Assembly: GCA_934402055.1 (NCBI GenBank)
Contig: CAKRTC010000008.1
Location: forward strand, 3,640 to 67,639
Length of the DNA: 64,000 bases
DNA from: an uncultured Lachnospiraceae bacterium
GTDB taxonomy: Bacteria > Bacillota > Clostridia > Lachnospirales > Lachnospiraceae
Direction of reading: 5' to 3'
This document shows positions 52,165-61,110 of the stretch, piece after piece. The translations under genes and the position numbers were made by a program. The notes under the pieces are model-generated. The model worked only from the letters and a program-made list of their open reading frames with translations. It ran no database searches and had not been told where the DNA came from. The stretch's first letter is position 1. Each line of letters begins with the position of its first letter.

Positions 52165-53696
52165 TTCTTGATAAGCTTTACCGTATCCTTCTCACGATCA
52201 AGCTCTACGATACGATTCTTGTAGAGATGTCCGAGTGCACGCTTGAACTGATTCTTGCTCATAGCGTAGGTCTCTTCTATGAATTCCGCGTCTGCCCTGT
52301 CTCCGTAAGGAAGGAAGCCGTCGTTGCGTCTTAATTCATAGAGGATAACATCGGCATCTTCATTTACAGTCTTATAGAGCTTATCTCGTATAAGCAGATC
52401 CAGCTTACCGTCATCCCTAACCTTAACGACTCTTGCTTCGACCTCATCACCGTACTCATACTCCTTGAAGGTTTCTCTTATCGGTACAAGACCGTAATAC
52501 TTATTGTCTACAGCAATGAATATTCCAAGCTTAGGATTGATTTCATAAACAAAGCCTGTTACTCTGTCATCCTCTTTGTACGGACTCTGTCTGTCAAGAT
52601 GTCCGTAAACTCTCATGGTTGCAGCCTGTCTTCCGGATTTATCGGTATAAAGCCATACGAGTACTTCATCACCGACATTCGGTGTAACGATCTGCTCCTT
52701 AAACGGAAGCAGTACCTGCTTCGGAACTCCGTTATCAAGGAAAGCACCTATGCTTGTTACCGCAGCAACTGTAAGCAGCCCGACCTCTCCGTCACGAAGT
52801 ATAGGTGTACGCATGGTAGCTGTCATTCGGCCGCCCTTGTCATCATAGAAGTAAACTGTTACCTCGTCTCCGCTCTTAGGTCTGCCTAACTGTTCTGCAA
52901 AAGGAAGCAATATGGTACCGCTCTCTGCGATCCTTCTTCCGAATGCACCTTCGATAAGATCTCTCGGTGCCTCCACAAATGCTCCGACCTCAGAGGTCTT
53001 GACAACTCTTACTGTGTAAGCTTTGCTGAAGACAGATTCCGGAGCCTGTTCTCTGCTTCTGCGTCTGTCATCTCTTCCGCGTCTTTGTGAATCATCACGT
53101 CTGTCATCTCTTCCAAAGCGCTCTCTGCCGCCGCGGTATGAATCCCTGCCGCCTTTGTCAAAACGTCTCTCATCACGGCCGAAACGCTCACGTCCCTCAC
53201 GTCTGTCATCGCTTCTTCCCGCTCTGTCGAATCTTCTTCCGTCACGATCCGAGAAGCTGCGCTTATCTCTATCAAAACGTCTGTCATCTCTGTCAAAGCG
53301 ATTACTTTCTCTGTCTGAGCGTCTGTCGTCTCTGTCAAAGCGGTTGCCGTCTCTGTCCGTGCGTCTGTCATCTCTGTCAAAGCGGTTTCCATCTCTGTCT
53401 GAGCGTCTGTCATCTCTTCCGAAGCGCTCTCGGCGTCCGAAGCTTCTATCCCTGTCATCACCGTCACGGCCCTGACGTCTGTCTGTATTCGGGCGAGTCT
53501 TGAATTTACCGGAATGAACCACTACCGAAGCAGCGGCATTTCCGCCTCTTCTTCCCTTACCCTTTCTTACCTCTTTTTCTGCTGAAGTATCTTCGGCAGC
53601 ATAAGAAAAAGCCTCTCCGTCTGTGTCGCATGGGTAATTATTCTTTACCGCCGGCTCGTCACAGGGATAGGCTCTTGTTTCATTATCATTATTCAT
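52161..53696 (-). CDS. CvfB-like S1 RNA-binding protein with long Arg/Asp repeat tail
   Basis: A 511-residue protein. The C-terminal 300 residues match CvfB/YitL: S1-like domains (VKTSEVGAFVEA, VAAVTSIGAFLDNGVPKQVLLP, GFVYEINPKLGIFIAVDNKYYGLVP) and a winged helix (AMSKNQFKRALGHLYKNRIVEL). CvfB binds RNA and affects virulence factors in Staphylococcus. The N-terminus, about residues 60-205, is almost only Arg, Asp, Gly, Phe and Ser, with a 14-residue unit RFDRDDRRSDRDGN repeated; known CvfB proteins lack this. The start at 53696 has GGAG 10 bases upstream. Confidence 0.85.
   Translation of the reverse strand: MNNDNETRAYPCDEPAVKNNYPCDTDGEAFSYAAEDTSAEKEVRKGKGRRGGNAAASVVVHSGKFKTRPNTDRRQGRDGDDRDRSFGRRERFGRDDRRSDRDGNRFDRDDRRTDRDGNRFDRDDRRSDRESNRFDRDDRRFDRDKRSFSDRDGRRFDRAGRSDDRREGRERFGRDERRFDKGGRDSYRGGRERFGRDDRRDDSQRRGRDDRRRSREQAPESVFSKAYTVRVVKTSEVGAFVEAPRDLIEGAFGRRIAESGTILLPFAEQLGRPKSGDEVTVYFYDDKGGRMTATMRTPILRDGEVGLLTVAAVTSIGAFLDNGVPKQVLLPFKEQIVTPNVGDEVLVWLYTDKSGRQAATMRVYGHLDRQSPYKEDDRVTGFVYEINPKLGIFIAVDNKYYGLVPIRETFKEYEYGDEVEARVVKVRDDGKLDLLIRDKLYKTVNEDADVILYELRRNDGFLPYGDRADAEFIEETYAMSKNQFKRALGHLYKNRIVELDREKDTVKLIKK
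53290..53440 (-). repeat. Tandem 42-bp coding repeat in the S1 protein gene
   Basis: At least three units encode RFDRDDRR-(S/T)-DR-(D/E)-(G/S)-N. The plus strand shows the recurring words GTCTGTCATCTCTGTCAAAG and CGTCTGTC. The array is likely to vary in length by slippage. Confidence 0.7.
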
Positions 53697-53898
53697 AATA
53701 AAGTCTCTCCGTTCTTTCATCTAAAATCAGCTCATGTTTTATAGCATAAGCATTGTATCTGTTTGCGGCTTTCTTTTCTATATTATCGATTAAATCCGCA
53801 TGCGGTATCATATCAGTTTCAGACATTCTTGTCTACATAAATTTACCCTTGTTTTTAGATTGTTTTTAGATAGAACAAAGCGTAATATATTAAACTCT

Positions 53899-54558
53899 TT
53901 ACTTTTTTGCAAGCTTCTCAAAGACAGGTATGATCAGCGCGCCCACAACATTTCCCGCAGTCATTATAAGGAGCCAAATAATTGTATGCACAGACCAAGC
54001 TCTGCCCATCGCAAAATAAAACATATTGGCTACACAGTGTTCAAAGCCTGCAAGTATAAAGCCTGCCACGCACAGAAAGAGTCCTATATATTTTCCGAAT
54101 TCATGCGAATTTTTCTTAAATCCGTCAACAGCTATATACATGAGCAGATTACAGAAAATTGCCAGTATAAATATACTCAAAGCCCCGTCATTGAGCTTTG
54201 TCGAACATATACTCGCGGCTTTTTCCGTAAATGCAGCCGCATTACGTGTAAATCCTATTAAAAATGCCGTGAGCCAGGCTCCAAGCAGATTGCCTATCCA
54301 TATGACCGCAAGATAGAGCACATAGCTCGGCGGATTATCAAGCAGATATCCGGCTTTGCCCGTGAACAGGTTAAAACCTCTTGTACATATGGTAAAAAGT
54401 CCTAAGGTGAAGAACAAGGATCCTATCACCTTATTATCTATGGCAAGGAACATGCATCCGCCTATGCTTATCGACATTCCTCCCATTATTGCCAAAGAAA
54501 GTGTTGCAATATGCTTGCCGAAACCCAAATTATCTTTCCGATCGATAGTATTTGACAT
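53899..54558 (-). CDS. Formate/nitrite transporter (FNT) family channel
   Basis: A 219-residue membrane protein with six helices. FGKHIATLSLAIMGGMSISIGG and NLFTGKAGYLLD, then AVIWIGNLLGAWLTAFLIG and the late FEHCVANMFYFAMG segment with the conserved His are FNT motifs. Family members move formate, nitrite, hydrosulfide or lactate; formate is plausible in a fermenter. The ATG at 54558 has GGGGG 8 bases upstream. Confidence 0.9.
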   Translation of the reverse strand: MSNTIDRKDNLGFGKHIATLSLAIMGGMSISIGGCMFLAIDNKVIGSLFFTLGLFTICTRGFNLFTGKAGYLLDNPPSYVLYLAVIWIGNLLGAWLTAFLIGFTRNAAAFTEKAASICSTKLNDGALSIFILAIFCNLLMYIAVDGFKKNSHEFGKYIGLFLCVAGFILAGFEHCVANMFYFAMGRAWSVHTIIWLLIMTAGNVVGALIIPVFEKLAKK

Positions 54559-54740
54559 AAGTATAACCCCCAAAGTGGTTACATTATATCAAATAAAGTA
54601 CCGGATTATTGTATAAAAATTGTTTAACGTTTATCGTTAACACAATTTCTTGCTTTTTTTAATCCTTCTTTATCCTACTCGTTCAAGTTCGGTTTTCCGT
54701 CATCACCGCAGCATATATATTGCGCCGACTAAGCTTTTAG

Positions 54741-55733
54741 CTATTTCGGCAAGGTGTCTTTATATTCTGTATATTTACCGTCCGATACTAGTTTCTCATA
54801 CGCTCTGTAGGCATCCTCGAGAGTGTCATATTTTGTACCATTTGTGTAGTCCTTGTAATAGCTATAATTAGGAAAATCTCCGGCAACTGCTACATACGTA
54901 TCTATTTTATTTGATCCGCTGTAGGTTTTCTCTCTTTGTGCTGTTACGGTTTCAGATACGTAATATCCGCCGCCCTCTTTCGCTATGATAACCGGAATAT
55001 TCTTACCGGCACCTACTTTATCGGTATCTACCGAAGTCCAGAACAAATACATACACTTATTTTCTGTCTCTCTGATATCTCCCAGATAAGCCCAGCTTCC
55101 GTGCTTCAGCAAGCTATTGTTACCGATTTTATCCTTAACCGCATTAACCATATTAGAATTCGGACATGTCGAATCTATACGAAAAGAGGTTGTACCTTTA
55201 TACGTTTCCGTAAAGCCGGTCTTTGCGAGCGCTTCATGCACATCCTCTTTGAAATCGATCGTAGTTCCGGATTCTGTACTTCCTCCGTTTGTTCCGCCGT
55301 TCTCGGCTCCGTTTTTATCCAGCCACTTAAATACCACACCGACAGTAGGGTCGTAAGATATCACGCAGCTTCCGCCGGACTTCGGGATCCCCTTCCAGTT
55401 AGGTGTATCTCCCTCGCTTTTATAATGAGTGATGCCTCCTATTACCACAGGATCCGCTGACTGCCAGTCATCCTTCTTTTGCTTAAGCATGACCGTTCCC
55501 GATTGTCCGTCTGTATCCTCCGTAATAACAGCCGTCATAACTTCGGTATACTTAGATCGTATATTTGCAAGATCAACAGATTCCCGGCTCTTCTCAAGCT
55601 GTTTACCAAGTGCAGGCAACGCCACAACTACAATAAGCGCAATGATCGCAACAACAATTAAAAGCTCTCCCAAAGTCAAGCCCTTGTTGTTTCTTAATGT
55701 ATTGTCTTTTACGGCAATTTTCTTTACGATCAA
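54741..55733 (-). CDS. Orphan type IV prepilin-like protein
   Basis: A 330-residue protein with a class III signal: short basic leader NNKG, then LTLGELLIVVAIIALIVVVALPALG with Glu5 of the mature form. The rest is a Ser/Thr/Gly-rich globular part (about 60-330) with GGTNGGSTESG as linker. No prepilin peptidase, ATPase or platform gene is nearby. The only usable start is TTG at 55733, with a poor ribosome site, because an in-frame stop lies 9 bases upstream. It follows the diguanylate cyclase gene by 17 bases. Confidence 0.8.
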   Translation of the reverse strand: MIVKKIAVKDNTLRNNKGLTLGELLIVVAIIALIVVVALPALGKQLEKSRESVDLANIRSKYTEVMTAVITEDTDGQSGTVMLKQKKDDWQSADPVVIGGITHYKSEGDTPNWKGIPKSGGSCVISYDPTVGVVFKWLDKNGAENGGTNGGSTESGTTIDFKEDVHEALAKTGFTETYKGTTSFRIDSTCPNSNMVNAVKDKIGNNSLLKHGSWAYLGDIRETENKCMYLFWTSVDTDKVGAGKNIPVIIAKEGGGYYVSETVTAQREKTYSGSNKIDTYVAVAGDFPNYSYYKDYTNGTKYDTLEDAYRAYEKLVSDGKYTEYKDTLPK

Positions 55734-55750
55734 ACTTTTTTATTTATCCC

Positions 55751-56872
55751 TTATCTTTGTTGAGCAAAAACAGAACTTCCGCTCTGACTCTTTTTCAGCT
55801 TATGTGCCTTCTTGTCCTCATACATATTCTTATCGGCTCTTGCCTTGGCATCAAGAATACTCTCCTCTTTTGAAATAAGAGCACTTCCGTAAGAAACCTC
55901 CGGCAACAGAGGATTCTTTACTCTTTGTTTTTTTAAGATACGATAGAACTTCTCCTTGCAGCTTATCTCACGCTTATTATCCCTAAGCAATACACAGAAT
56001 TCATCTCCGCCGATACGATAGCAATTACCATATTCCGAATATGCCGTCTTCAGACATTTTGCGATCACTCTGAGACATTTATCTCCCTCAAGATGACCGT
56101 AGGTATCATTAATATACTTGAAATCATCCAGATCCATAACTATAAGCATATCATCCAAGCATAGATTAATGGTCTTATTCAGATAGCTTTTCTGACTCAG
56201 AAGTCCTGTCAATCCGTCGAGCTGATTCCACATCTCATTGCAATAAAGATAGAAAAGCACTGCAATCAGCGTTACGCAAAGCCAGGTAATATGTATCTCC
56301 GGAACCAGTATCTGTACCAGCGTTCCTATTGCAATAAAGGCCGAAAGCGAATATATCAGCTCTCTTCCGCGATTTTGAAACACCCTTGCCATCTCCAGCA
56401 TGTTATATAATAATAGTACAATTCCCGCGTAATACATGATCATGTATATATGGAATCCACGCTCTCGGAAATAGTGATTAGAGCTGTCGACTCTGAAAAC
56501 AAGTCCTCCCATAAACAAGGATACCAGCAGGATCAGCATATATATTATCTCTACAACTACCGCAATCTTTAAGCTACGGATATCTCGCTCCGAGCTTTTC
56601 AGCGTATAGATCATGAGCAGCGGTACCGCAGGAGTCAGACCAAAGCCTAAATAATTCGACAATATATTTACAGGGCGAAGCCAGACCGCCGTACCGTCTA
56701 CCAGCACAGTGATCAATTCCAATATGCATATTACGCCTATCAATATAAATGTAGCCAGAAAGCCCTTTGCCTGTTCCGGATCAAGCGTGGTATTCAGACG
56801 TACCAGCACACACATAAATCCGAGCACAAATACATTGATACCGGTCAATGTCAAAAAATATAAATCCGTCAT
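55751..56872 (-). CDS. Membrane diguanylate cyclase (GGDEF)
   Basis: A 373-residue protein. Residues 1-210 form seven or so membrane helices (a His-kinase-7TM-like sensor); residues 215-355 are a GGDEF domain with intact active site RIGGDEFCVLL and the typical DLDDFKYINDTYGHLEGD. No RxxD inhibitory site is seen five residues before GGDEF. It should make c-di-GMP. It precedes the prepilin gene in one transcription unit, which suggests c-di-GMP-linked surface behaviour. Confidence 0.92.
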   Translation of the reverse strand: MTDLYFLTLTGINVFVLGFMCVLVRLNTTLDPEQAKGFLATFILIGVICILELITVLVDGTAVWLRPVNILSNYLGFGLTPAVPLLMIYTLKSSERDIRSLKIAVVVEIIYMLILLVSLFMGGLVFRVDSSNHYFRERGFHIYMIMYYAGIVLLLYNMLEMARVFQNRGRELIYSLSAFIAIGTLVQILVPEIHITWLCVTLIAVLFYLYCNEMWNQLDGLTGLLSQKSYLNKTINLCLDDMLIVMDLDDFKYINDTYGHLEGDKCLRVIAKCLKTAYSEYGNCYRIGGDEFCVLLRDNKREISCKEKFYRILKKQRVKNPLLPEVSYGSALISKEESILDAKARADKNMYEDKKAHKLKKSQSGSSVFAQQR

Positions 56873-57006
56873 AAAACTCCAATTACATGAAATAATTGTA
56901 AAAAGATATTATATCAGAAATATCTGCATTTCCATGCATCAAGTTTTATTTTACTTGAAACTTGTTAAGTATTTTTTATTATACATTTTATAGCCTTGAC
57001 TGCCAT

Positions 57007-57077
57007 TGATAATAATGCAGATTGGCTTTATTATCAGTGTTATTCTGACATTACTGCCGAGTTCACATTTTCGGCAG
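57007..57077 (+). promoter_or_regulatory. Two inverted repeats before the MATE gene
   Basis: TGATAATAA/TTATTATCA (57007-57036) and CTGCCGA/TCGGCAG (57054-57077). They lie 33-100 bases upstream of the ATG and may be an operator and an attenuator; no protein for them is known. Confidence 0.45.
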
Positions 57078-57109
57078 ACCTAAAACAAATTTAAGCGGGG
57101 TATACCTTT

Positions 57110-58450
57110 ATGAAAAAAGATGAATACTTGATTACCGATGCTCCGTTAAAGGCACTAAGCATTTTCGCACTGCCTATGATACTCGGAAGCTTCTTCCAGC
57201 AGGTCTACAATATGGCAGACTCAATTATAGTCGGACGTTTTGTCGGTTCCTCCGCACTTGCCGCCGTCGGTGCCTGTGCCGCTCTGACAAACGTTTTTAT
57301 TTGTGTTGCGCTCGGTGCCGGAGTCGGTGCCGGAGTCTTGGTCAGTCGAGCATTCGGATCGAGAAGCTATGGTAAAATGAAGACTATAGTGTCTACATCT
57401 CTGATCAGCTTTCTCATCTTAAGCGGCATTCTGGGAGTTATAGGGTATCTTCTGTCTCGTCCTATGATGCAGCTGTTACAAACACCTTCCGACATACTGG
57501 ATACTGCTGTACTCTACCTTAAGATATACTTTTTGGGATTTCCCTTCCTGTTCATGTACAATATCCTCTCCAATATGTTCACTTCAATCGGAGAATCACG
57601 AGTCCCTTTGGCTCTCCTTATATTCTCCTCGTTGCTGAATATCTTCATGGATCTGTGGATGGTTGTAAATCTTGGAATGGGAGTCTTCGGTGTTGCTCTT
57701 GCCACACTGATCTCACAAGGTATATCGGCAATTATGTCACTGCTTATTTTCCTCAGACGAATGAAACGTTATGAGGGAACTTTCGTCTGGTTTGAGACCA
57801 AGGAGCTTGCATCCATGCTGGAAATAGCAGTTCCGTCTGTCCTCCAGCAGTCAACCGTGTCCATCGGAATGATGATAGTACAGGCAGTGGTAAATCCTTT
57901 CGGCACCCAGGCTCTTGCCGGTTACTCGGCTACAATGCGTGTTGAAAATGTTTTCTCTCTGATATTTGTTTCCATAGGAAACGCAGTTTCTCCTTTTGTA
58001 TCTCAGAATCTCGGCGCAAAAAAGGAAGAACGTATAAGACAGGGATATCATGCTGCTCTCATTCTTGATGCGATCTTTGCGGTCCTCGCGTTTGTTGTCA
58101 TAGAGAATCTAAATACACAGATCGCAGGCCTTTTTCTCGGAAAAGACGGAACTGAGCTGGCCTACAGTGTATCCTGCGGCTATATGAAATGGCTCGGCTA
58201 CTTCTTCATTTTCATGGGGATCAAGATGGCAACAGACGGAGTTCTCAGAGGTCTTGGTATAATGAGACCGTTTCTCATTGCAAATATGGTCAACCTCAGC
58301 ATACGTTTAGCTGTTGCCTTGATAATGGCTCCGCGCTTTGGTATAGAATTTGTCTGGCTTGCCGTACCGCTCGGCTGGCTCGCCAACTTCCTTGTGTCCT
58401 ATGCCTCGCTCAGAAAATGTTATTTTAATAAAAGTCGTAAAGGAACATAA
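57110..58450 (+). CDS. MATE-family efflux transporter
   Basis: A 446-residue protein with twelve membrane helices. LSIFALPMILGSFFQQVYNMADSIIVGRFVG (in part) is the canonical MATE start, and the second half repeats the pattern (MLEIAVPSVLQQSTVSIGMM). Such proteins export drugs or cations with Na+ or H+. GGGG lies 8 bases before the ATG. It is cotranscribed with the GNAT gene 2 bases downstream. Confidence 0.93.
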   Translation: MKKDEYLITDAPLKALSIFALPMILGSFFQQVYNMADSIIVGRFVGSSALAAVGACAALTNVFICVALGAGVGAGVLVSRAFGSRSYGKMKTIVSTSLISFLILSGILGVIGYLLSRPMMQLLQTPSDILDTAVLYLKIYFLGFPFLFMYNILSNMFTSIGESRVPLALLIFSSLLNIFMDLWMVVNLGMGVFGVALATLISQGISAIMSLLIFLRRMKRYEGTFVWFETKELASMLEIAVPSVLQQSTVSIGMMIVQAVVNPFGTQALAGYSATMRVENVFSLIFVSIGNAVSPFVSQNLGAKKEERIRQGYHAALILDAIFAVLAFVVIENLNTQIAGLFLGKDGTELAYSVSCGYMKWLGYFFIFMGIKMATDGVLRGLGIMRPFLIANMVNLSIRLAVALIMAPRFGIEFVWLAVPLGWLANFLVSYASLRKCYFNKSRKGT

Positions 58451-58452
58451 AC

Positions 58453-58974
58453 ATGGAATTTATCAAATGTGACGAAAGCTATACCGATGAGCTCTCGGCC
58501 CTGTATCAAAAGGTCGTAAGCTATCTTGAGGAGCATATAAATTATCCCAAATGGAACCGCTCATATCCAAGCCGAGACACTGTTGTTAATGCAATAAAGC
58601 AGGACAGCCTATATACCTGTCTTAAAGACGGCAAGGCTGTCGGTTCTGTTATACTTAACGAAGATCCCTGTGGGGATTTTGATGCCGGAGAATGGAAAAC
58701 TCCTGCCAGGCTCGGAGAGTATCTTGTCATACACACGCTTGCAGTCGATCCCGATATCACTCGCTGCGGCATAGGTGCATTTATTGTGAATGAATCTCTT
58801 GCCCTTGCACGCAGCAAATCGTACAAAGCCGTAAGGCTTGATGTGGTTCCCGGCAATATAAATGCGCAGCGTCTGTATGCAGGCTGCGGCTTCAGCTACG
58901 CCGGAACAAAGGATCTTAAGCGAGACATCAAGGAAATACCTGTATTCGATCTGTATGAACATGATCTGTCATGA
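58453..58974 (+). CDS. GNAT-family N-acetyltransferase
   Basis: A 173-residue acetyltransferase. The acetyl-CoA motif A region is VIHTLAVDPDITRCGIGAFIVNES (in part), then RLDVVPGNINAQRLYAGCGFSYAG (in part). The substrate is unknown. AGGA is 8 bases upstream, overlapping the MATE stop. Confidence 0.88.
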   Translation: MEFIKCDESYTDELSALYQKVVSYLEEHINYPKWNRSYPSRDTVVNAIKQDSLYTCLKDGKAVGSVILNEDPCGDFDAGEWKTPARLGEYLVIHTLAVDPDITRCGIGAFIVNESLALARSKSYKAVRLDVVPGNINAQRLYAGCGFSYAGTKDLKRDIKEIPVFDLYEHDLS

Positions 58975-59056
58975 TGCCGGGTGCAGCTGTCACACTGCAA
59001 ATCGGCACAAACAGTACATCCGGTCATATGAACACAAGCTGTTTTATATATCATAA

Positions 59057-59090
59057 GCTTGCCGTAAGGCTTTCACATTACGGCAGGCTT
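59057..59090 (+). terminator. Terminator after the GNAT gene
   Basis: GCTTGCCGTAA pairs with TTACGGCAGGC around a 10-base loop, followed by TTGATT. The T-run is short, so its strength is uncertain. Confidence 0.55.
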
Positions 59091-59127
59091 GATTAATAGA
59101 GAATGTATCTTGGCAAGTTCTTGGCAT

Positions 59128-59853
59128 TCAATCCAATATCTTGCCGTCTATGGATACTGTCACTACCTGCCACGGAATAAACTTGCCGCTTTCCTGAAGC
59201 GCCTTCTTTGCCGCATTTTCAAGTCCGCCGCAGCACGGAACCTCCATCCTTACGATAGTAACGCTCTTAATATCATTATTCTCGAGTATAGCCTTAAGCT
59301 TCTCACTGTAATCAACCGCATCAAGCTTGGGACATCCTATCAGAGTCACCTTTCCCCTTACGAAATCTCTATGGAATGCAGCATAGGCATATGCGGTGCA
59401 GTCTGCGGCAATCAACAGCTTTGCGCCGTCAAAATATGGTGCATTGACCGGGGCAAGCTTAATCTGCACAGGCCAGTTGCGAAGTTGTGATACCTGCTGT
59501 GAAAAAGAGCTTTCGGCGGCATCTTCCTTATCGCCGGCTTGTTCCATCATACGGACACGTGAACCCGGACATCCTGCTCCCATTGTCTTTATTTTCTCGG
59601 CAATCTCCCTGCGCTTCATATTTTCCTTAACAGCCTCAGCATCATAGCCTTTGGCTTCTCTTTCTTCAAAGCTTATTGCTCCGGTCGGACATGTCGGAAG
59701 GCAATCTCCCATACCGTCACAATAATCGTCACGAAGAAGCTTTGCCTTGCCGTTGACCATGCCTATTGCACCCTCATGACATGCATTGGCACATATACCG
59801 CATCCGTTACACTTTTCCTCATCTATATGGATTATCTTTCTTATCATTTTCAT
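59128..59853 (-). CDS. 2x[4Fe-4S] ferredoxin-domain protein
   Basis: A 241-residue protein. The N-terminus has two clusters: CNGCGICANACHEGAIG and CDGMGDCLPTCPTGAI. The remaining 170 residues (LLIADCTAYAYAAFHRDF, LIGCPKLDA, EVPCCGG) form an unassigned domain with more cysteines. In Clostridia this type often lies next to hybrid-cluster proteins and Crp/Fnr regulators; the Crp/Fnr gene here is divergent. No strong ribosome site; the ATG at 59853 is the best choice. Confidence 0.85.
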   Translation of the reverse strand: MKMIRKIIHIDEEKCNGCGICANACHEGAIGMVNGKAKLLRDDYCDGMGDCLPTCPTGAISFEEREAKGYDAEAVKENMKRREIAEKIKTMGAGCPGSRVRMMEQAGDKEDAAESSFSQQVSQLRNWPVQIKLAPVNAPYFDGAKLLIAADCTAYAYAAFHRDFVRGKVTLIGCPKLDAVDYSEKLKAILENNDIKSVTIVRMEVPCCGGLENAAKKALQESGKFIPWQVVTVSIDGKILD

Positions 59854-60052
59854 TTTCTGCAGCAAACCATGTTATGTGTATAAAGGCGAAGTGAAATAAG
59901 CCTTTCCACCGCTTTGACCTGCGTCTGCCGCTGTCTCCTTTCCTAATACCTGATCATCATTCAGCAACCCGTGTCCTGTTATGTACTAAACACGCCTATT
60001 TTAAATGAAGCATTGAAATTAATATTACTTGAGCGATTGCATCATAAAATGC

Positions 60053-60082
60053 TTATTGCTTATGCCGCAATAATAGTATAAT
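60053..60082 (+). promoter_or_regulatory. Promoter and palindrome before the Crp/Fnr gene
   Basis: TTATTGC-N7-GCAATAA (60053-60073) ends 3 bases before TATAAT (60077-60082). It covers the spacer and -35 area, so a bound dimer would act as repressor of this gene. Confidence 0.6.
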
Positions 60083-60125
60083 AAAGGAAAATTGTATGTT
60101 TGATTTCAAACAAAAGGAGTGCTGT

Positions 60126-60809
60126 ATGGAAAAATATTTGAAGATTTTACGAGCCTGTCCGTTATTTGCCGGACTTGAAGACAACGAAATACTGTCCGTA
60201 CTCCACTGTATCGGCGCATATTCTGTATCAAAAAAACAAAATTCCTATATATTCAGAGTCGGAGATCCAACCGAGTTCACAGGTATGATCTTGTCAGGTT
60301 CGGCTCTTATAATTCAGGAAGATCTCTGGGGACACCGCAATATTCTATCCAAATGCAATGTAGGAGACGTTTTCGGCGAAGCCTATGCCGCCGGATTCGC
60401 TTCGGTATTAAACATCAGTGTCGCAGCGGAAACTGATTGCGATATCCTGATGCTTAATATAAACAGACTGCTTACAAGCTGCCCTGCCGCATGTGATCAT
60501 CACAGAAAAATGATCCGTAATCTGATAAGCGTTATGGCAAATAAAATGTTGACCTTAAATGACAAGATCACACATATCAGCAAAAGAAGCACAAGAGAAA
60601 AGCTGCTGTCCTATCTGTCATCCGAATCCATACGCCGTGGTTCCCTGTCATTTGACATTCCCTTTGATCGTCAGCAATTAGCCGACTTTCTGTGTGTAGA
60701 ACGTGCTGCAATGTCTGTGGAAATATCAAAGCTTCAAAAGGAAGGTCTGCTGCGAACCGACAGAAAGCATTTTGAACTCTCTCCGGATTCAAAACATGAA
60801 TTAAGATGA
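60126..60809 (+). CDS. Crp/Fnr-family regulator
   Basis: A 227-residue protein: cyclic-nucleotide-like sensor domain (LRACPLFAGLEDNEILSVLH, GSALIIQEDLWGHRNILSKC, GDVFGEAYA) and C-terminal HTH (FDRQQLADFLCVERAAMSVEISKLQ in part). Without the FNR N-terminal cysteine set. The neighbouring ferredoxin and the family suggest redox or nitrogen-oxide sensing (HcpR-like), an inference. GGAG lies 6 bases before the ATG. Confidence 0.88.
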   Translation: MEKYLKILRACPLFAGLEDNEILSVLHCIGAYSVSKKQNSYIFRVGDPTEFTGMILSGSALIIQEDLWGHRNILSKCNVGDVFGEAYAAGFASVLNISVAAETDCDILMLNINRLLTSCPAACDHHRKMIRNLISVMANKMLTLNDKITHISKRSTREKLLSYLSSESIRRGSLSFDIPFDRQQLADFLCVERAAMSVEISKLQKEGLLRTDRKHFELSPDSKHELR

Positions 60810-60837
60810 AACTCAATGCATCTGATAAGCTTTGTTT

Positions 60838-61110
60838 CTACATTTTCTTCAAGTATGATGCATTGCTTTCTCTGAATTGTTCGATATTAATTATATCTGC
60901 ATTTTTAGATCTGTTTGTTTGGTCAATCTCCGGCTTTGTTGTCTTGATCGTGGATTCAGCGCATAAAAATGCAGATCTATTATGAATTCCTTTAGCTTTG
61001 GAATTCAGCATCAATACATCATTAACATATACTTTTAAATTTGAACAGCTCTTGCCGGAGATATGCTTGTCTTCTTCAGCCGACAAAATCGTGATATTAA
61101 GTTTTTCCAT
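60838..61110 (-). CDS. Small unknown protein
   Basis: A 90-residue protein with no family that I recognise. MEKLNITILSAEEDKHISGK opens a strand-rich stretch with two Cys; the C-terminal third is polar with Lys/Asn/Glu. GGAGG 8 bases before the ATG at 61110 is a strong reason to accept it as real. It converges on the Crp/Fnr gene 28 bases away. No signal peptide or membrane segment. Confidence 0.6.
   Translation of the reverse strand: MEKLNITILSAEEDKHISGKSCSNLKVYVNDVLMLNSKAKGIHNRSAFLCAESTIKTTKPEIDQTNRSKNADIINIEQFRESNASYLKKM

Noticed and set aside
53023..53503. Long plus-strand and second minus-strand frames over the S1 protein gene
   Set aside because: They are shadows of the 42-bp coding repeat, which keeps several frames open; their products are low-complexity Ser/Leu or Thr/Asp strings.
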